Source of the DNA: Magnetospirillum sp902729445
Lineage (GTDB): Bacteria; Pseudomonadota; Alphaproteobacteria; Rhodospirillales; Magnetospirillaceae
Length of the DNA: 64,000 nt
Direction of reading: 5' to 3'
Assembly: GCF_902729445.1 (NCBI RefSeq)
Contig: NZ_CACVCE010000034.1
Span: forward strand, 148,749 to 212,748
Both the position numbers and the translations under genes were made by a program. Positions 50,860 to 59,821 of this stretch are shown here, piece by piece (position 1 is the stretch's first letter; each line of letters begins with the position of its first letter). Below the pieces are notes generated by a model. The model saw only the letters and a program-made list of their open reading frames with translations. It was not told the DNA's origin and searched no databases.

Positions 50860-52212
50860 ATGGCCCGCGCCGCCCGGCTGATCTTTAGCCAAAAGGGCGA
50901 CAAGGGCGGCGCGCGCGTCGGCGCCACACCCTGGCCGATCCTGGTGGTCGATGACGATTCCCAGGTCCACGACATGACCCGGGTCCTGCTGCGCGACTAT
51001 TCCTATGAGGGCCGCGACTTCGAGGTGCTGTCGGCCTTCTCGGCCGCCGAGGCGGCCGAACTGCTGGGTGGGCGTTCGGATATCCCGGTCGTGCTGCTGG
51101 ACGTGGTGATGGAAACCGGCGATGCCGGCCTGCAATTGGTCCGCCGCATCCGGGGCGATATCGGCAACCGCGACATCCGCATCATCCTGCGCACCGGCCA
51201 GCCGGGCGAGGCCCCCGAGCGCGACGTCGTCCTGGCCTATGACATCAACGACTACAAAAGCAAATCCGAGCTGACCGCGCAGAAGCTGTTCACCTCGATC
51301 GTCGGCGGCGTTCGCGCCTGGCGCGACATCGTCACCATCGGCCGCCTGAACCGCGAACTGGTCGAGCTGAACGCCCAGCTCGAGGCCAAGGTGCAAAAGC
51401 GCACCGCCGAGCTGGAGGCCCGCACCGCCGAGTTGGGCCGCGCGCGTGACCGCGCCGAAATGGCCCTCGAGCGCGAGACCGAGGCGCGCGGCCAATTGCG
51501 CCAGTTCCTCGGCATGGTCAGCCACGAATTCCGCACGCCGCTGGCGATTATCGATTCGGCGGCGCAAATGCTGACCATGCGGGCGGAACGCGCCGATACC
51601 GGCATGCTGCCGCGCCTCAAGACCATCCGCGAGGCCGTCGGCCGGCTGATCGACCTGATCACCACCTGCCTGGCCGACGAACAATTGGAAAGCGGCCGGA
51701 TCGTCATGCAGGAACAGGCGTTCGAATTGGCGCCGATCCTGCTGGCCGCCGTCGATCATCACCGCGCCGCCTCGCCCGGCCGCGCCATCGAGCTGGAAGC
51801 CGAAATGGCCGCCCCGGTCTGGGGCGATCCCGGGCTGATCGCGCTGGTCATCAACAACCTGCTCGCCAACGCGCTGAAATACTCGACCGAAGGCGCGGTC
51901 CGGATCAGCGCGACACCGGAACATAGCGGCGTGTCGGTGTCGGTTCAGGACAGCGGCATCGGCATCCCGGCCGACGACGTGCCGAAGATCTTCGACCGCT
52001 TCTTCCGCGCCTCGAACACCCAGACCATGCCGGGGTCGGGCATCGGCCTGCACATGGTCCGTCAGATCATGGACCTGCACGGCGGCACCCTTTCGGTCGA
52101 CAGCCGCCTGGGCGAGGGCAGCACCTTCACCATCTGGCTCAGGATGCCGCCGCGCGGGAAAGGTGCAGGCGGCAGCCGTGGCATGGATGACATCGGCGTC
52201 GATCCACGCTAG
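50860..52212 (+). CDS. Receiver-histidine kinase hybrid (REC-HisKA-HATPase)
   Basis: 450-residue cytoplasmic kinase with the receiver in front. The receiver (residues 27-150) has Asp31-33, acceptor Asp81 (VVLLDVVMETGDAGLQLVRR) and LAYDINDYKSKSELTAQKL, the style of receivers seen in HD-GYP regulators. A coiled coil (about 170-210) leads to HisKA with GMVSHEFRTPLAII (His222), then HATPase with NNLLANALKYS, DSGIGIP and GSGIGLHMVRQI. No membrane helix, so input must come through phosphorylation of Asp81 or a partner. It lies between the response regulator and the SiaB-like gene. Confidence 0.92.
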   Translation: MARAARLIFSQKGDKGGARVGATPWPILVVDDDSQVHDMTRVLLRDYSYEGRDFEVLSAFSAAEAAELLGGRSDIPVVLLDVVMETGDAGLQLVRRIRGDIGNRDIRIILRTGQPGEAPERDVVLAYDINDYKSKSELTAQKLFTSIVGGVRAWRDIVTIGRLNRELVELNAQLEAKVQKRTAELEARTAELGRARDRAEMALERETEARGQLRQFLGMVSHEFRTPLAIIDSAAQMLTMRAERADTGMLPRLKTIREAVGRLIDLITTCLADEQLESGRIVMQEQAFELAPILLAAVDHHRAASPGRAIELEAEMAAPVWGDPGLIALVINNLLANALKYSTEGAVRISATPEHSGVSVSVQDSGIGIPADDVPKIFDRFFRASNTQTMPGSGIGLHMVRQIMDLHGGTLSVDSRLGEGSTFTIWLRMPPRGKGAGGSRGMDDIGVDPR

Positions 52213-52252
52213 GCTGTCGTGCGGGGTTAGTTCGTGACCACAGGGGGTCGGG

Positions 52253-52813
52253 GTGTCGGCGATGCTGGCGAGAGACTATCGCGAATTCAAATCGATCCTT
52301 GATGCCCGGGGAGTGATCTTCTCGTTCTCGGGCTATCTGTCCGAGGGGATTCTTTATTCCCTGGGCGACGCGCTGCGCCACAAGATGGCGCTGGAGGACA
52401 CCGACCTGACCACCGTCAAGAAGGTGTTCTCGGTGTTCATCGAGCAGGCGCAGAACATCATCCGCTATTCCGCCGAGAAGGTGCAGGGCAACCTTGGCAA
52501 GGCCATCGAGTTGTCGTCGGGCATGGTCACCATCGGCACCGACGGCGACAAGTTCTTCATCGTCTGCGCCAACACCATGTTGAACGAGGATGTCCCGAAG
52601 CTGAAGGCCCGCCTCGAGCAACTGGCCGGCATGGATAAGGACGCCATCAAGGCCTATTACAAGGAACAACTGCGGGAGCCGCCGGAGGAAAGCAGCCGGG
52701 GCGCCACCATCGGACTGATCGAGATCGCCCGGCGTGCCAGCGAGCCGATCCAGTTCGATTTCGATCCGGTCGGCGACAAGCAGCAATTCTTTTGCCTCAA
52801 AGTGTCCATCTGA
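52253..52813 (+). CDS. SiaB-family protein kinase (HATPase-like)
   Basis: 186-residue protein related to SiaB, the kinase of a partner-switch controlling c-di-GMP and aggregation in Pseudomonas. It has an ATPase-type N-box SVFIEQAQNIIRYSAE (about residues 60-75) and a glycine motif RGATIGLIEIARRASEP (about 148-164), the pattern of an anti-sigma-factor-like HATPase without a HisKA domain. It should phosphorylate the adjacent SiaC-like protein. The start is GTG 52253 behind GGGGTCGGGG; ATG 52262 is possible. It follows the hybrid kinase by 40 bases and precedes the SiaC-like gene by eight. Confidence 0.85.
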   Translation: MSAMLARDYREFKSILDARGVIFSFSGYLSEGILYSLGDALRHKMALEDTDLTTVKKVFSVFIEQAQNIIRYSAEKVQGNLGKAIELSSGMVTIGTDGDKFFIVCANTMLNEDVPKLKARLEQLAGMDKDAIKAYYKEQLREPPEESSRGATIGLIEIARRASEPIQFDFDPVGDKQQFFCLKVSI

Positions 52814-52821
52814 GGAAAACC

Positions 52822-53214
52822 ATGGATCATCTCAAGATTGCGGCGACCGATCGCTCGCCGGATGTCGATTTCGACTTCGAGGCAGGGGTGTTCTCGCTGA
52901 AGGGCGAATCCTATCCCGAGGACGCCTCGACGGTGTTCGGCCCGATCTTCGCCGCCCTCGACCGGTTCTTTTCCAGCGCCGACATCCGTGAACTGCGCTT
53001 CGATTTCGACCTGATCTACTTCAACAGTTCCAGCGCCAAGGCGTTGATGAACATGTTCCAGATGATGGAAAACGCGGCAGGTCGCGGCACCAAGGTCGTG
53101 GTCAACTGGCACTACGCCGCCGACGACGAGACCATGAAGGAATTCGGCGAGGACTTCTCGGAAGACCTGGAAAACGTCACCTTCAACCTGGTGACCTCGT
53201 CCCCGGCCGCTTGA
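52822..53214 (+). CDS. SiaC-family (DUF1987) partner protein
   Basis: 130-residue protein with the DUF1987/SiaC fold: SPDVDFDFEAGVFSLKGESY at the N-terminus and FDFDLIYFNSSSAKALMNMF in the middle. In Pseudomonas SiaC a Thr at residue 68 is phosphorylated by SiaB; here the corresponding stretch is Asn68-Ser69-Ser70-Ser71, so phosphorylation would be on Ser. No HATPase or STAS signature. It directly follows the SiaB-like gene, as in sia operons, and its stop overlaps the next start (TGATG). The target that replaces SiaD is not visible in the window. Confidence 0.85.
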   Translation: MDHLKIAATDRSPDVDFDFEAGVFSLKGESYPEDASTVFGPIFAALDRFFSSADIRELRFDFDLIYFNSSSAKALMNMFQMMENAAGRGTKVVVNWHYAADDETMKEFGEDFSEDLENVTFNLVTSSPAA

Positions 53215-54266
53215 TGAACAGCGGCGATTCCGAGTCCGGCGGTGGCTTCAATCTTTTCGATGCCGAAGAGCGGGTGCTGGCCGCCGCCGCCCGGCTGCAG
53301 CGGCGCCTGACCAACGCCGACCCCGACACCCGCCAGGGCGTCGAGGCACTGACCGAGGCCTATTCCCGTTCGGTGCGCGAACAACGCCGCCTGGTCAAGG
53401 TCAGCGACCGCCTGCAGAACCAGTTGGCCAACCTGAACCAGGAACTGGCCAAGCGCCGCGCCGAGGCGGAAGAGGCGCTGGCCCAGTTGAAGGAAACCCA
53501 GGAAACCCTGGTCCAGGCCGAAAAGCTGGCGTCGCTGGGCGCCTTGGTCGGCGGCGTCGCCCACGAGATCAACACGCCGGTCGGCATCGCGCTGTCCTGC
53601 GCCTCGCACCTCGCGGATTCCACCAAACGTTTGACCGCCCTGTTCGAGGCCGACGACGTTGGAGTCGATGATTTCCAGGCCTATCTGGCCACCGCCACCG
53701 ACACCGCCCGCCTGATTCAGGCCAATTGCGAGCGGGCGGCGGCGTTGATCGGCAGCTTCAAGCAGGTGGCGGTCGACCGCACCAGCTCGGAACGGCGTAA
53801 TTTCGAACTGGCCGGCTATATCGCCGAGACCCTGTCGAGCCTGAGCCCGAAATTGCGCCAGAACGGCCACAAGGTGGTGATCGACTGCCCCGCCGGGATC
53901 GAGATGGACGGCTATCCCGGCGCGCTCAGTCAGGTCCTGACCAACCTGGTCCTGAATTCCGCCACCCACGGCTATGATCCTGGTCAGTCCGGCACGCTGC
54001 GCATCGCGGTGGAGCAACCGGCGCCCGATCAGATCCGCCTGGTCTATTCCGACGACGGCAAGGGCATCCCGGAAGAATATCGCAACCGGGTGTTCGACCC
54101 GTTCTTCACCACCCGGCGCGGCCAGGGCGGCACCGGCCTGGGCTTGCACATTCTCTATAATCTGGTCACCGGCCCGATGCAGGGCACCGTCGCCATGGAA
54201 AGCGAATCGGGGGGCGGCACGCGCTTCGTCCTGACCTTCCCCCGGCTGATCGCCGACAGAAGCTAA
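53214..54266 (+). CDS. Soluble histidine kinase
   Basis: 350-residue kinase without membrane helices. A coiled coil from about residue 20 to 105 leads into HisKA with GALVGGVAHEINTPVGIALS (His117), a GGVAHEIN-type dimerisation motif, followed by HATPase with TNLVLNSATHGYDPGQSGTL, DDGKGIPEEYRNRVFDPFFT and GGTGLGLHILYNLV. No sensor domain is visible, so input may come from SiaB/SiaC-type partners or through the coiled coil. It is the last gene of the 50.1-54.3 kb cluster and converges with the REC-pentapeptide gene by a four-base overlap. Confidence 0.92.
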   Translation: MNSGDSESGGGFNLFDAEERVLAAAARLQRRLTNADPDTRQGVEALTEAYSRSVREQRRLVKVSDRLQNQLANLNQELAKRRAEAEEALAQLKETQETLVQAEKLASLGALVGGVAHEINTPVGIALSCASHLADSTKRLTALFEADDVGVDDFQAYLATATDTARLIQANCERAAALIGSFKQVAVDRTSSERRNFELAGYIAETLSSLSPKLRQNGHKVVIDCPAGIEMDGYPGALSQVLTNLVLNSATHGYDPGQSGTLRIAVEQPAPDQIRLVYSDDGKGIPEEYRNRVFDPFFTTRRGQGGTGLGLHILYNLVTGPMQGTVAMESESGGGTRFVLTFPRLIADRS

Positions 54267-55783
54267 TCTTCATCCTTGCGGGGGCGGAAGATACCCGGCG
54301 GCAGCTTGGTCTTCATGTCGCACAAAGCCTTCTCGACCTGCGACTGCTTCAGGTTCTCGACCTTGGACAGGTCGGCCTCGCACAGGTCGGCGCTGATCAG
54401 GGTGACGCCGCCGAAATCGGCACCTTCCAGCTTCGATCCCGCCAGCCGCGCCCCGGACAGGTCGGCGCCGCGCAGATTGGCGCCTTCCAGGTTGGCCAAG
54501 CGCAGATCGGCATGGCGCAGTTGGGCGACGCCCAGCTCGGCCCGGGCCAGATTGGCCGCGCCCATCACCGCATAACGGAAATCGGCGCCGTCCAGACGGC
54601 TTTCCACCAGATGGGCGTCGGACAGATCGACCTCGCGGAAGGTGGCATTGGCCAGAATTGCCCCCGACAGGTCGGCCCCGGCCAGATCCATGCCCTGGAA
54701 GGTGGCGCGCTTGCCCTCGGCCCCCTTCGAGGTCAGCCACAGCCCGTGCTCGGCGACGATGGCATCGACGTTCAAGGCGGCGACATCCTTGCCGGTGCGG
54801 GTTTCGTGACCCGCTTCCTCAAGCAATTCCTTCCACTTGGCCTTGGCGTCCTCGGCCCGCTTCTTGGCCGCCTGATCGCGGGCATCCTGGCGCAATTCGA
54901 TGGTCTGGTCGCGCTTGGCCGGCGCCGGGCCGTCATCCTCGATCAGCTTGCCGCCCGACACCTTGGGGGCGACCACGGCGAAATCGTCGAAATCCAGCTT
55001 GCCGCCCGGCTTGGCCGACACGGCCGGCAGGTCATCGACCAGCAGACCACCGCCGCCCGCACCCTTGGCCGCCGGCAGGTCGGCGCCGCCATAGGTTCCG
55101 CCACCGGGCCGTACCGGAGCAGAGGACCCGCCGCCGATCGTGCCACCATGGCCGCCGCTCACCGTTCCACCAGGGGCCTTGCCGGAAACCACCGGGCTTT
55201 GCCCCAGCCGTGCCGTCAGCGCCGCCAGTTCGCGCTTCAAGGCGTCGCCGTCGGCCGGAACCGCGGCGGTGGTGGCATTCGTCGGTGCCCCGGCCTCGAC
55301 CTTGACCGGGGTCGGCGGCACTTTCTCCAGCACGATGGGGGCGCGTGGCTTGATCTCGGCCGGAGCCGGCAGGCGCGTCGGAATCTTCAGGGTCTGCGAC
55401 ACCCGGTGCGCCAGTTCATGGCCCGAAACCCGCTTCGGCACCGCGCCTTCGATGCCGGCCTTCAGCGCCGGGTGCATCACCGCCTTGTCGTCGGACCGTG
55501 CCACCACCAGCACCGGAATTTCCGCGTCGGCGCCGCGCACCCGCTCAAGGCAGGCGAAGCCGGCCTCGGGGTCGGTTTCCAGGTCGATCAGGGCGATGTC
55601 GGGCGACTGGCCCATGAAGGTCTGGGCGTCGGCGGCGACGCTGGTGGACAAGACGTCGCGGACATTGAGCTTGCGAAAGGTCTGGCGCACCAGGAATCGA
55701 AAGGCATCGTCGGCGCTGAACAGCAGCAGCCGCACGGATTTCCAATCGATGTCGCCCGAATGCAGGGTCGGTGGATGACGCAT
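54263..55783 (-). CDS. Receiver domain-pentapeptide repeat protein
   Basis: 506-residue protein of unusual architecture. The N-terminal receiver (residues about 15-130) has Asp25/Asp26, acceptor Asp67 (DIALIDLETDPEAGFACLER) and Lys of GAVPKRVSGHEL. A long Pro/Gly/Ala-rich disordered part (about 150-290) and a charged coiled segment follow. The C-terminal 110 residues are pentapeptide repeats (LAGADLSGAILANATFREVD, then RLANLEGANLRGADLSGARL), a right-handed beta-helix. No kinase sits in the same direction, but the SiaB/SiaC-kinase cluster ends head-on with it. Start 55783 (MRHPPTLHSGD) was chosen over 55819, which adds a hydrophobic stretch. Confidence 0.88.
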   Translation of the reverse strand: MRHPPTLHSGDIDWKSVRLLLFSADDAFRFLVRQTFRKLNVRDVLSTSVAADAQTFMGQSPDIALIDLETDPEAGFACLERVRGADAEIPVLVVARSDDKAVMHPALKAGIEGAVPKRVSGHELAHRVSQTLKIPTRLPAPAEIKPRAPIVLEKVPPTPVKVEAGAPTNATTAAVPADGDALKRELAALTARLGQSPVVSGKAPGGTVSGGHGGTIGGGSSAPVRPGGGTYGGADLPAAKGAGGGGLLVDDLPAVSAKPGGKLDFDDFAVVAPKVSGGKLIEDDGPAPAKRDQTIELRQDARDQAAKKRAEDAKAKWKELLEEAGHETRTGKDVAALNVDAIVAEHGLWLTSKGAEGKRATFQGMDLAGADLSGAILANATFREVDLSDAHLVESRLDGADFRYAVMGAANLARAELGVAQLRHADLRLANLEGANLRGADLSGARLAGSKLEGADFGGVTLISADLCEADLSKVENLKQSQVEKALCDMKTKLPPGIFRPRKDED

Positions 55784-55886
55784 GCGCCGCAGCATAAGCA
55801 GCCATGCACACAAGAGCAATCTTTCCCGACTTAAGCACAGATCGAGCGGTTGCGCCCCGGCCGATCGCCCCTCATGTTAGGAGACG

Positions 55887-57722
55887 ATGAGACGACGCGA
55901 CCCCTCGAATTACTGGCGCAACCCGCAGACCGGGTCCCGCAACGACTGGCAGACCCTGCGCACGCTGGCCCCCTATCTGTGGCCGGCCGAGCAGCCGATG
56001 CTGCGGGTGCGGGTGGTGGTCGCCGTGATCTTCCTGGCGCTCGCCAAGCTGATCACCGTCGGCGTGCCTTTGATCTACAAGCAAGCCATCGACGCACTCG
56101 GCCAGCCGGTGATCGCCGTGCCGCTGGGGCTGTTGGTGGCTTACGGCGCGGCGCGCACCCTGGCCGGCCTGTTCGGCGAAGCGCGCGACATCGCCTTTGC
56201 CCGCGTCGGCCAGGCGGCGATCCGCGCGGTCGGCCTGAAGGTGTTCCGCCACCTGCACAGGCTGGCGCTGCGCTTCCATCTCGACCGCCAGACCGGCGGC
56301 GTGTCGCGCGCCATCGAGCGCGGGACCAAGGGCATCGAGTTCCTGCTGAACTTCATGCTGTTCAACATCCTGCCGACGCTTTTGGAAATCGGCCTGGTGA
56401 CCATCGTGCTGTGGCAGATGTACGACGCCCGCTTCGCGCTGGTCACCTTCGGCACCATCGCCCTTTACATCACCTACACCCTGACCGTCACCGAATGGCG
56501 CACCAAGTTCCGCCGCGCCATGAACGAGACCGATTCCGAGGCCAGCACCAAGGCCATCGATTCGCTGTTGAACTTCGAGACGGTCAAATATTTCTGCAAC
56601 GAATCGCACGAAGCCGAACGCTACGACCGCGCCCTGTCCCGCTACGAGGCGGCGGCGGTCAAAAGCAAGGTCACCCTGGCCCTGCTGAACATGGGCCAAG
56701 GCGCCATCATCGCGCTGGGCCTGACCGTGGTGATGATCATGGCGGCCCAGGGGGTGGCCGACGGCAGCATGACCATGGGCGACTTCGTGCTGGTCAATGC
56801 CTATCTGGTCCAACTTTACCTGCCCCTGAACTTCCTGGGCTTCGTCTATCGCGAGATCAAGCAATCGCTGACCGACATGGAGGCGATGTTCCGCCTGCTG
56901 GAACAAAACGCCGAAATCAGGGACGAAGACGGCGCCTTGGACCTTTCGGTGAATGGTGGCGAGGTCCGTTTCCAGGCGGTGTCGTTCGGCTACGACCCGG
57001 ACCGGGGCATCCTGGACAAGGTCGATTTCACCGTGCCGGCCGGGCGCACCGTGGCCATCGTCGGCCCGTCGGGGGCCGGCAAAAGCACCATTTCCCGCCT
57101 GCTGTTCCGCTTCTACGACGTGACGGGGGGCCGGATCACCATCGACGGCCAGGACATCCGCCAGGTGACGCAATCCTCGTTGCGCGCCGCCATCGGCATC
57201 GTTCCGCAAGACACCGTGCTGTTCAACGACACCATCCGCTACAACATCGCCTATGGCAAACCGGGCGCGACCCAGGACGAAATCGAGGCCGCCGCCCGCC
57301 TGGCCCGCATCCATGATTTCGTCGTCACCCTGCCGGCCGGCTATGACACCCGGGTCGGCGAGCGCGGCCTGAAATTGTCGGGCGGCGAGAAACAGCGCGT
57401 CGCCATCGCGCGGACCATCCTGAAGCGCCCGGCGATCTTGCTGTTCGACGAGGCGACCAGCGCCCTCGACACCCACACCGAAAAGGAAATCCAGGCATCC
57501 TTGCGCGAGGTGTCGAAGGACCGCACCACCCTGGTCATCGCCCACCGGCTGTCGACGGTGGTCGATTCCGACGAAATCATCGTGCTGGACAAGGGCCGCA
57601 TCGTCGAACGGGGCCGCCACCCCGACCTGCTGGCGGCCGACGGCGCCTACGCCGCCATGTGGCGCAAGCAGCAAGAGGCGGCCGCCCTGCGCGACCGCCT
57701 GGAAACAGAACTGGTGGAATAA
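55887..57722 (+). CDS. atm1: Atm1-type ABC exporter
   Basis: 611-residue half-transporter with six helices, then an ATPase domain: Walker A VGPSGAGKSTISRL, Q-loop GIVPQDTVLFNDTIRYN, signature LSGGEKQRVAIART, Walker B ILLFDEATSALD, H-loop VIAHRLSTVV. The Atm1 family markers KAIDSLLNFETVKYFCNES and FYDVTGG are present. Bacterial Atm1 exports glutathione-linked species or metals and is tied to Fe-S and heavy-metal homeostasis. The ATG at 55887 follows TTAGGAG. It converges with the downstream chemoreceptor. Confidence 0.93.
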   Translation: MRRRDPSNYWRNPQTGSRNDWQTLRTLAPYLWPAEQPMLRVRVVVAVIFLALAKLITVGVPLIYKQAIDALGQPVIAVPLGLLVAYGAARTLAGLFGEARDIAFARVGQAAIRAVGLKVFRHLHRLALRFHLDRQTGGVSRAIERGTKGIEFLLNFMLFNILPTLLEIGLVTIVLWQMYDARFALVTFGTIALYITYTLTVTEWRTKFRRAMNETDSEASTKAIDSLLNFETVKYFCNESHEAERYDRALSRYEAAAVKSKVTLALLNMGQGAIIALGLTVVMIMAAQGVADGSMTMGDFVLVNAYLVQLYLPLNFLGFVYREIKQSLTDMEAMFRLLEQNAEIRDEDGALDLSVNGGEVRFQAVSFGYDPDRGILDKVDFTVPAGRTVAIVGPSGAGKSTISRLLFRFYDVTGGRITIDGQDIRQVTQSSLRAAIGIVPQDTVLFNDTIRYNIAYGKPGATQDEIEAAARLARIHDFVVTLPAGYDTRVGERGLKLSGGEKQRVAIARTILKRPAILLFDEATSALDTHTEKEIQASLREVSKDRTTLVIAHRLSTVVDSDEIIVLDKGRIVERGRHPDLLAADGAYAAMWRKQQEAAALRDRLETELVE

Positions 57723-57729
57723 TTCCCCG

Positions 57730-59040
57730 TTAGGCGGTTTTGATGCCGGCGCAGACGCGGTGGATGAAGCCGTCGATGTCATCGTTCATCGACACCGTCC
57801 GCCCGGCCATTTCGCCCGCCGCCATCAGCACCTGATCGGCCGCCTCGGTAGCGGTACCGGCGACTTCCGACACTTCGGAAATGGTCACCGCGACGGTCTG
57901 GACGCCGGCCGCCACGGTGCGGATGGCCCGGCTGATCTCGGCGATGGCCGCTGATTGCTGTTCGGTGGCGGTGGCGATGCCGGTGGAATTGTCGTTGATG
58001 TCGCGGATGCGCCCGGCGATGCCCCGCACCGCATCGACCGCCGCCGCGGTGGCCTCGCGCATGCCGTTGATCTGCGCCGAGATCTCGTCGGTGGCCCGGG
58101 CGGTCTGGTTGGCCAGGTGCTTGACCTCGTTGGCGACAACCGCGAAGCCCTTGCCCGCCTCGCCCGCTCGCGCCGCTTCAATCGTGGCGTTCAGGGCCAG
58201 AAGGTTGGTCTGGCTGGCGATCTGGGTGATCAGGTTGACGACATCGCCGATCTTGCGGGTGGCGTCCAGCAGGCCCTGAATGGCCACGTCGGCCTGGCCG
58301 GCGACCAGCACGGTTTCCTGGGCCATGTCGGCCGAGGTCTGGATGCGGGCGGCGACCTCGCGGATGCCCGACGACACCTGCTCGGCGGCCGAGGCCACCG
58401 ATTCGACACTGGACGAGGCGTCCTCGGCGGCACGCGCCACCGTCGCCGACTGGCTGCTGGTCTGGCTGGCGATGTGGCTCATCTGCTGGGCGGTCGCCTC
58501 CAGCTCGGTGGCGGTGGCGGCCACGGCCTGGCTCATGGTCTTGATCGAAGAGCCGACGGCGTTGGCCTCGGTGGCGAAGTCCTTCGACTTGTCTTCCATG
58601 CTGGTCAGCGCCGCGTTGATCAGACGGGCATGGTCGGCGAACTCGCCCACCAGGCCTTCCAGCAGAATGTGCCGGAAATAGCGGCCCTGGGCGGTCTTGG
58701 CCATGGCGGCGTCGGCCTCCTTGGTGAAGGCCTCGGTCAGGTCCAGCAGGCGGTTGACGGCATGGTCCAGTTCGCCCAGCACGCCAGCCTCGCGGATGCC
58801 GATGACGCGCACGTCCAGCCGGCCGGCGGCGGCCTGTTCCAGCAACAGGGCTGTGCGATGAATCGATTGCCTTGCCTTCAGGACCGACATCAGCGCGAAA
58901 CCGGCCGCCAGGGCGGTGATGGCGCCCAAGGCCGCGGACAGCTGGTCGCCATGCGACAGTTCCAGGATGACCACCATCATGCCGGCCAGGGCGGCCAAGG
59001 CGGCCGCCTGCCAGGCCTTAGAGAGCGAAGACGAATTCAT
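57730..59040 (-). CDS. Chemoreceptor with membrane hairpin, partner of PAS protein
   Basis: 436-residue chemoreceptor. Two close membrane helices (QAAALAALAGMMVVILEL and LGAITALAAGFALMSVL) are joined by a very short loop, so it has essentially no periplasmic sensor. A HAMP-like segment and the signalling hairpin follow with ITQIASQTNLLALNATIEAA and RAGEAGKGFAVVANEVKHLA. This is the part of Aer-type aerotaxis receptors that lies behind the PAS domain; the matching PAS is the upstream gene, which overlaps it by 23 bases in another frame. The start at 59040 (MNSSSLSKAW) is the first ATG. Confidence 0.9.
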   Translation of the reverse strand: MNSSSLSKAWQAAALAALAGMMVVILELSHGDQLSAALGAITALAAGFALMSVLKARQSIHRTALLLEQAAAGRLDVRVIGIREAGVLGELDHAVNRLLDLTEAFTKEADAAMAKTAQGRYFRHILLEGLVGEFADHARLINAALTSMEDKSKDFATEANAVGSSIKTMSQAVAATATELEATAQQMSHIASQTSSQSATVARAAEDASSSVESVASAAEQVSSGIREVAARIQTSADMAQETVLVAGQADVAIQGLLDATRKIGDVVNLITQIASQTNLLALNATIEAARAGEAGKGFAVVANEVKHLANQTARATDEISAQINGMREATAAAVDAVRGIAGRIRDINDNSTGIATATEQQSAAIAEISRAIRTVAAGVQTVAVTISEVSEVAGTATEAADQVLMAAGEMAGRTVSMNDDIDGFIHRVCAGIKTA

Positions 59041-59536
59041 CGTAAGGCACTCCCAGTCCTTCGAGCTTGGATAGCATCGCCGAAAACGACGCCTCCAGAC
59101 CGGCCTTGCGGTCGGAATGGCCGGTTTCAATGGCGCGCAATTCGGCGTAAAGCGCCGCAGCCTTGGCCACCGCCTCGGGGCGCGGGGTGCGGCGGTTGGA
59201 ATGGAAACTGACGATCTTGCCGGCGGCATCGAAGGTCGGCGTTACGTGGGCCAGAACCCAATAATGATCGCCGTTCTTGGACCGGTTGACCACATAGGCA
59301 AAAATCTCGGCCCCGGTATTGATGGTGTCCCACAGCAGCTTGAAGACGCACCGCGGCATCTCGGGATGGCGGATGATGCTGTGCGGCTTACCCAGGATCT
59401 CGGCCTCGGTGAAGCCGGCCATGCGCAGGAATACTTCGTTCGCATAGATGATGCGGCCGGTGGTGTCGGTCTTGCTGACGATGATTTCGTCGGGTCTGAA
59501 GGTCTTCTCGACGCCGGTCAGATGCACGTTTGCCAT
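59018..59536 (-). CDS. PAS-domain sensor protein (Aer-like)
   Basis: 172-residue protein with one PAS domain of the Aer type: IIVSKTDTTGRIIYANEVFL, RMAGFTEAEILGKPHSIIRH and PEMPRCVFKLLWDTI, then NRSKNGDHYWVLAHVTPTFD. Such PAS domains bind FAD and sense redox or oxygen. The C-terminal helix (KAAALYAELRAIETGHSDRK) ends in LEGLGVPYDEFVFAL before the stop. It lacks a membrane and signalling part, which follow in the overlapping next gene. The start at 59536 (MANVHLTGVEKTF) is preferred. Confidence 0.9.
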   Translation of the reverse strand: MANVHLTGVEKTFRPDEIIVSKTDTTGRIIYANEVFLRMAGFTEAEILGKPHSIIRHPEMPRCVFKLLWDTINTGAEIFAYVVNRSKNGDHYWVLAHVTPTFDAAGKIVSFHSNRRTPRPEAVAKAAALYAELRAIETGHSDRKAGLEASFSAMLSKLEGLGVPYDEFVFAL

Positions 59537-59821
59537 GTCCCCCCCAAACGGAACGGCTTGCGCTGGGCCTAGCCGTGGTCTTACCACGACAGCCAATCTA
59601 ATGACCGTAAAGAATTAAACCAAGATTAATTTGAGCTCACATTCATCCCCGGGAAACAAGGTTCAACCTGTGCTTTATAAACCGCCGGCACATATAGCGA
59701 GGCCAAGTGTAACATCTGCACTTTACATAATTTCTAAAATGACACTGTGCGTATTGATCAAACGATCCGCATCGACAGGCGGCTCTTGCCAGCAAGACCG
59801 CAATCGGTCATGACAACGGCC

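Noticed and set aside
55872..57782. Minus-strand open frame of about 630 codons
   Set aside because: It is antisense to the Atm1-type exporter, which has intact Walker and signature motifs.
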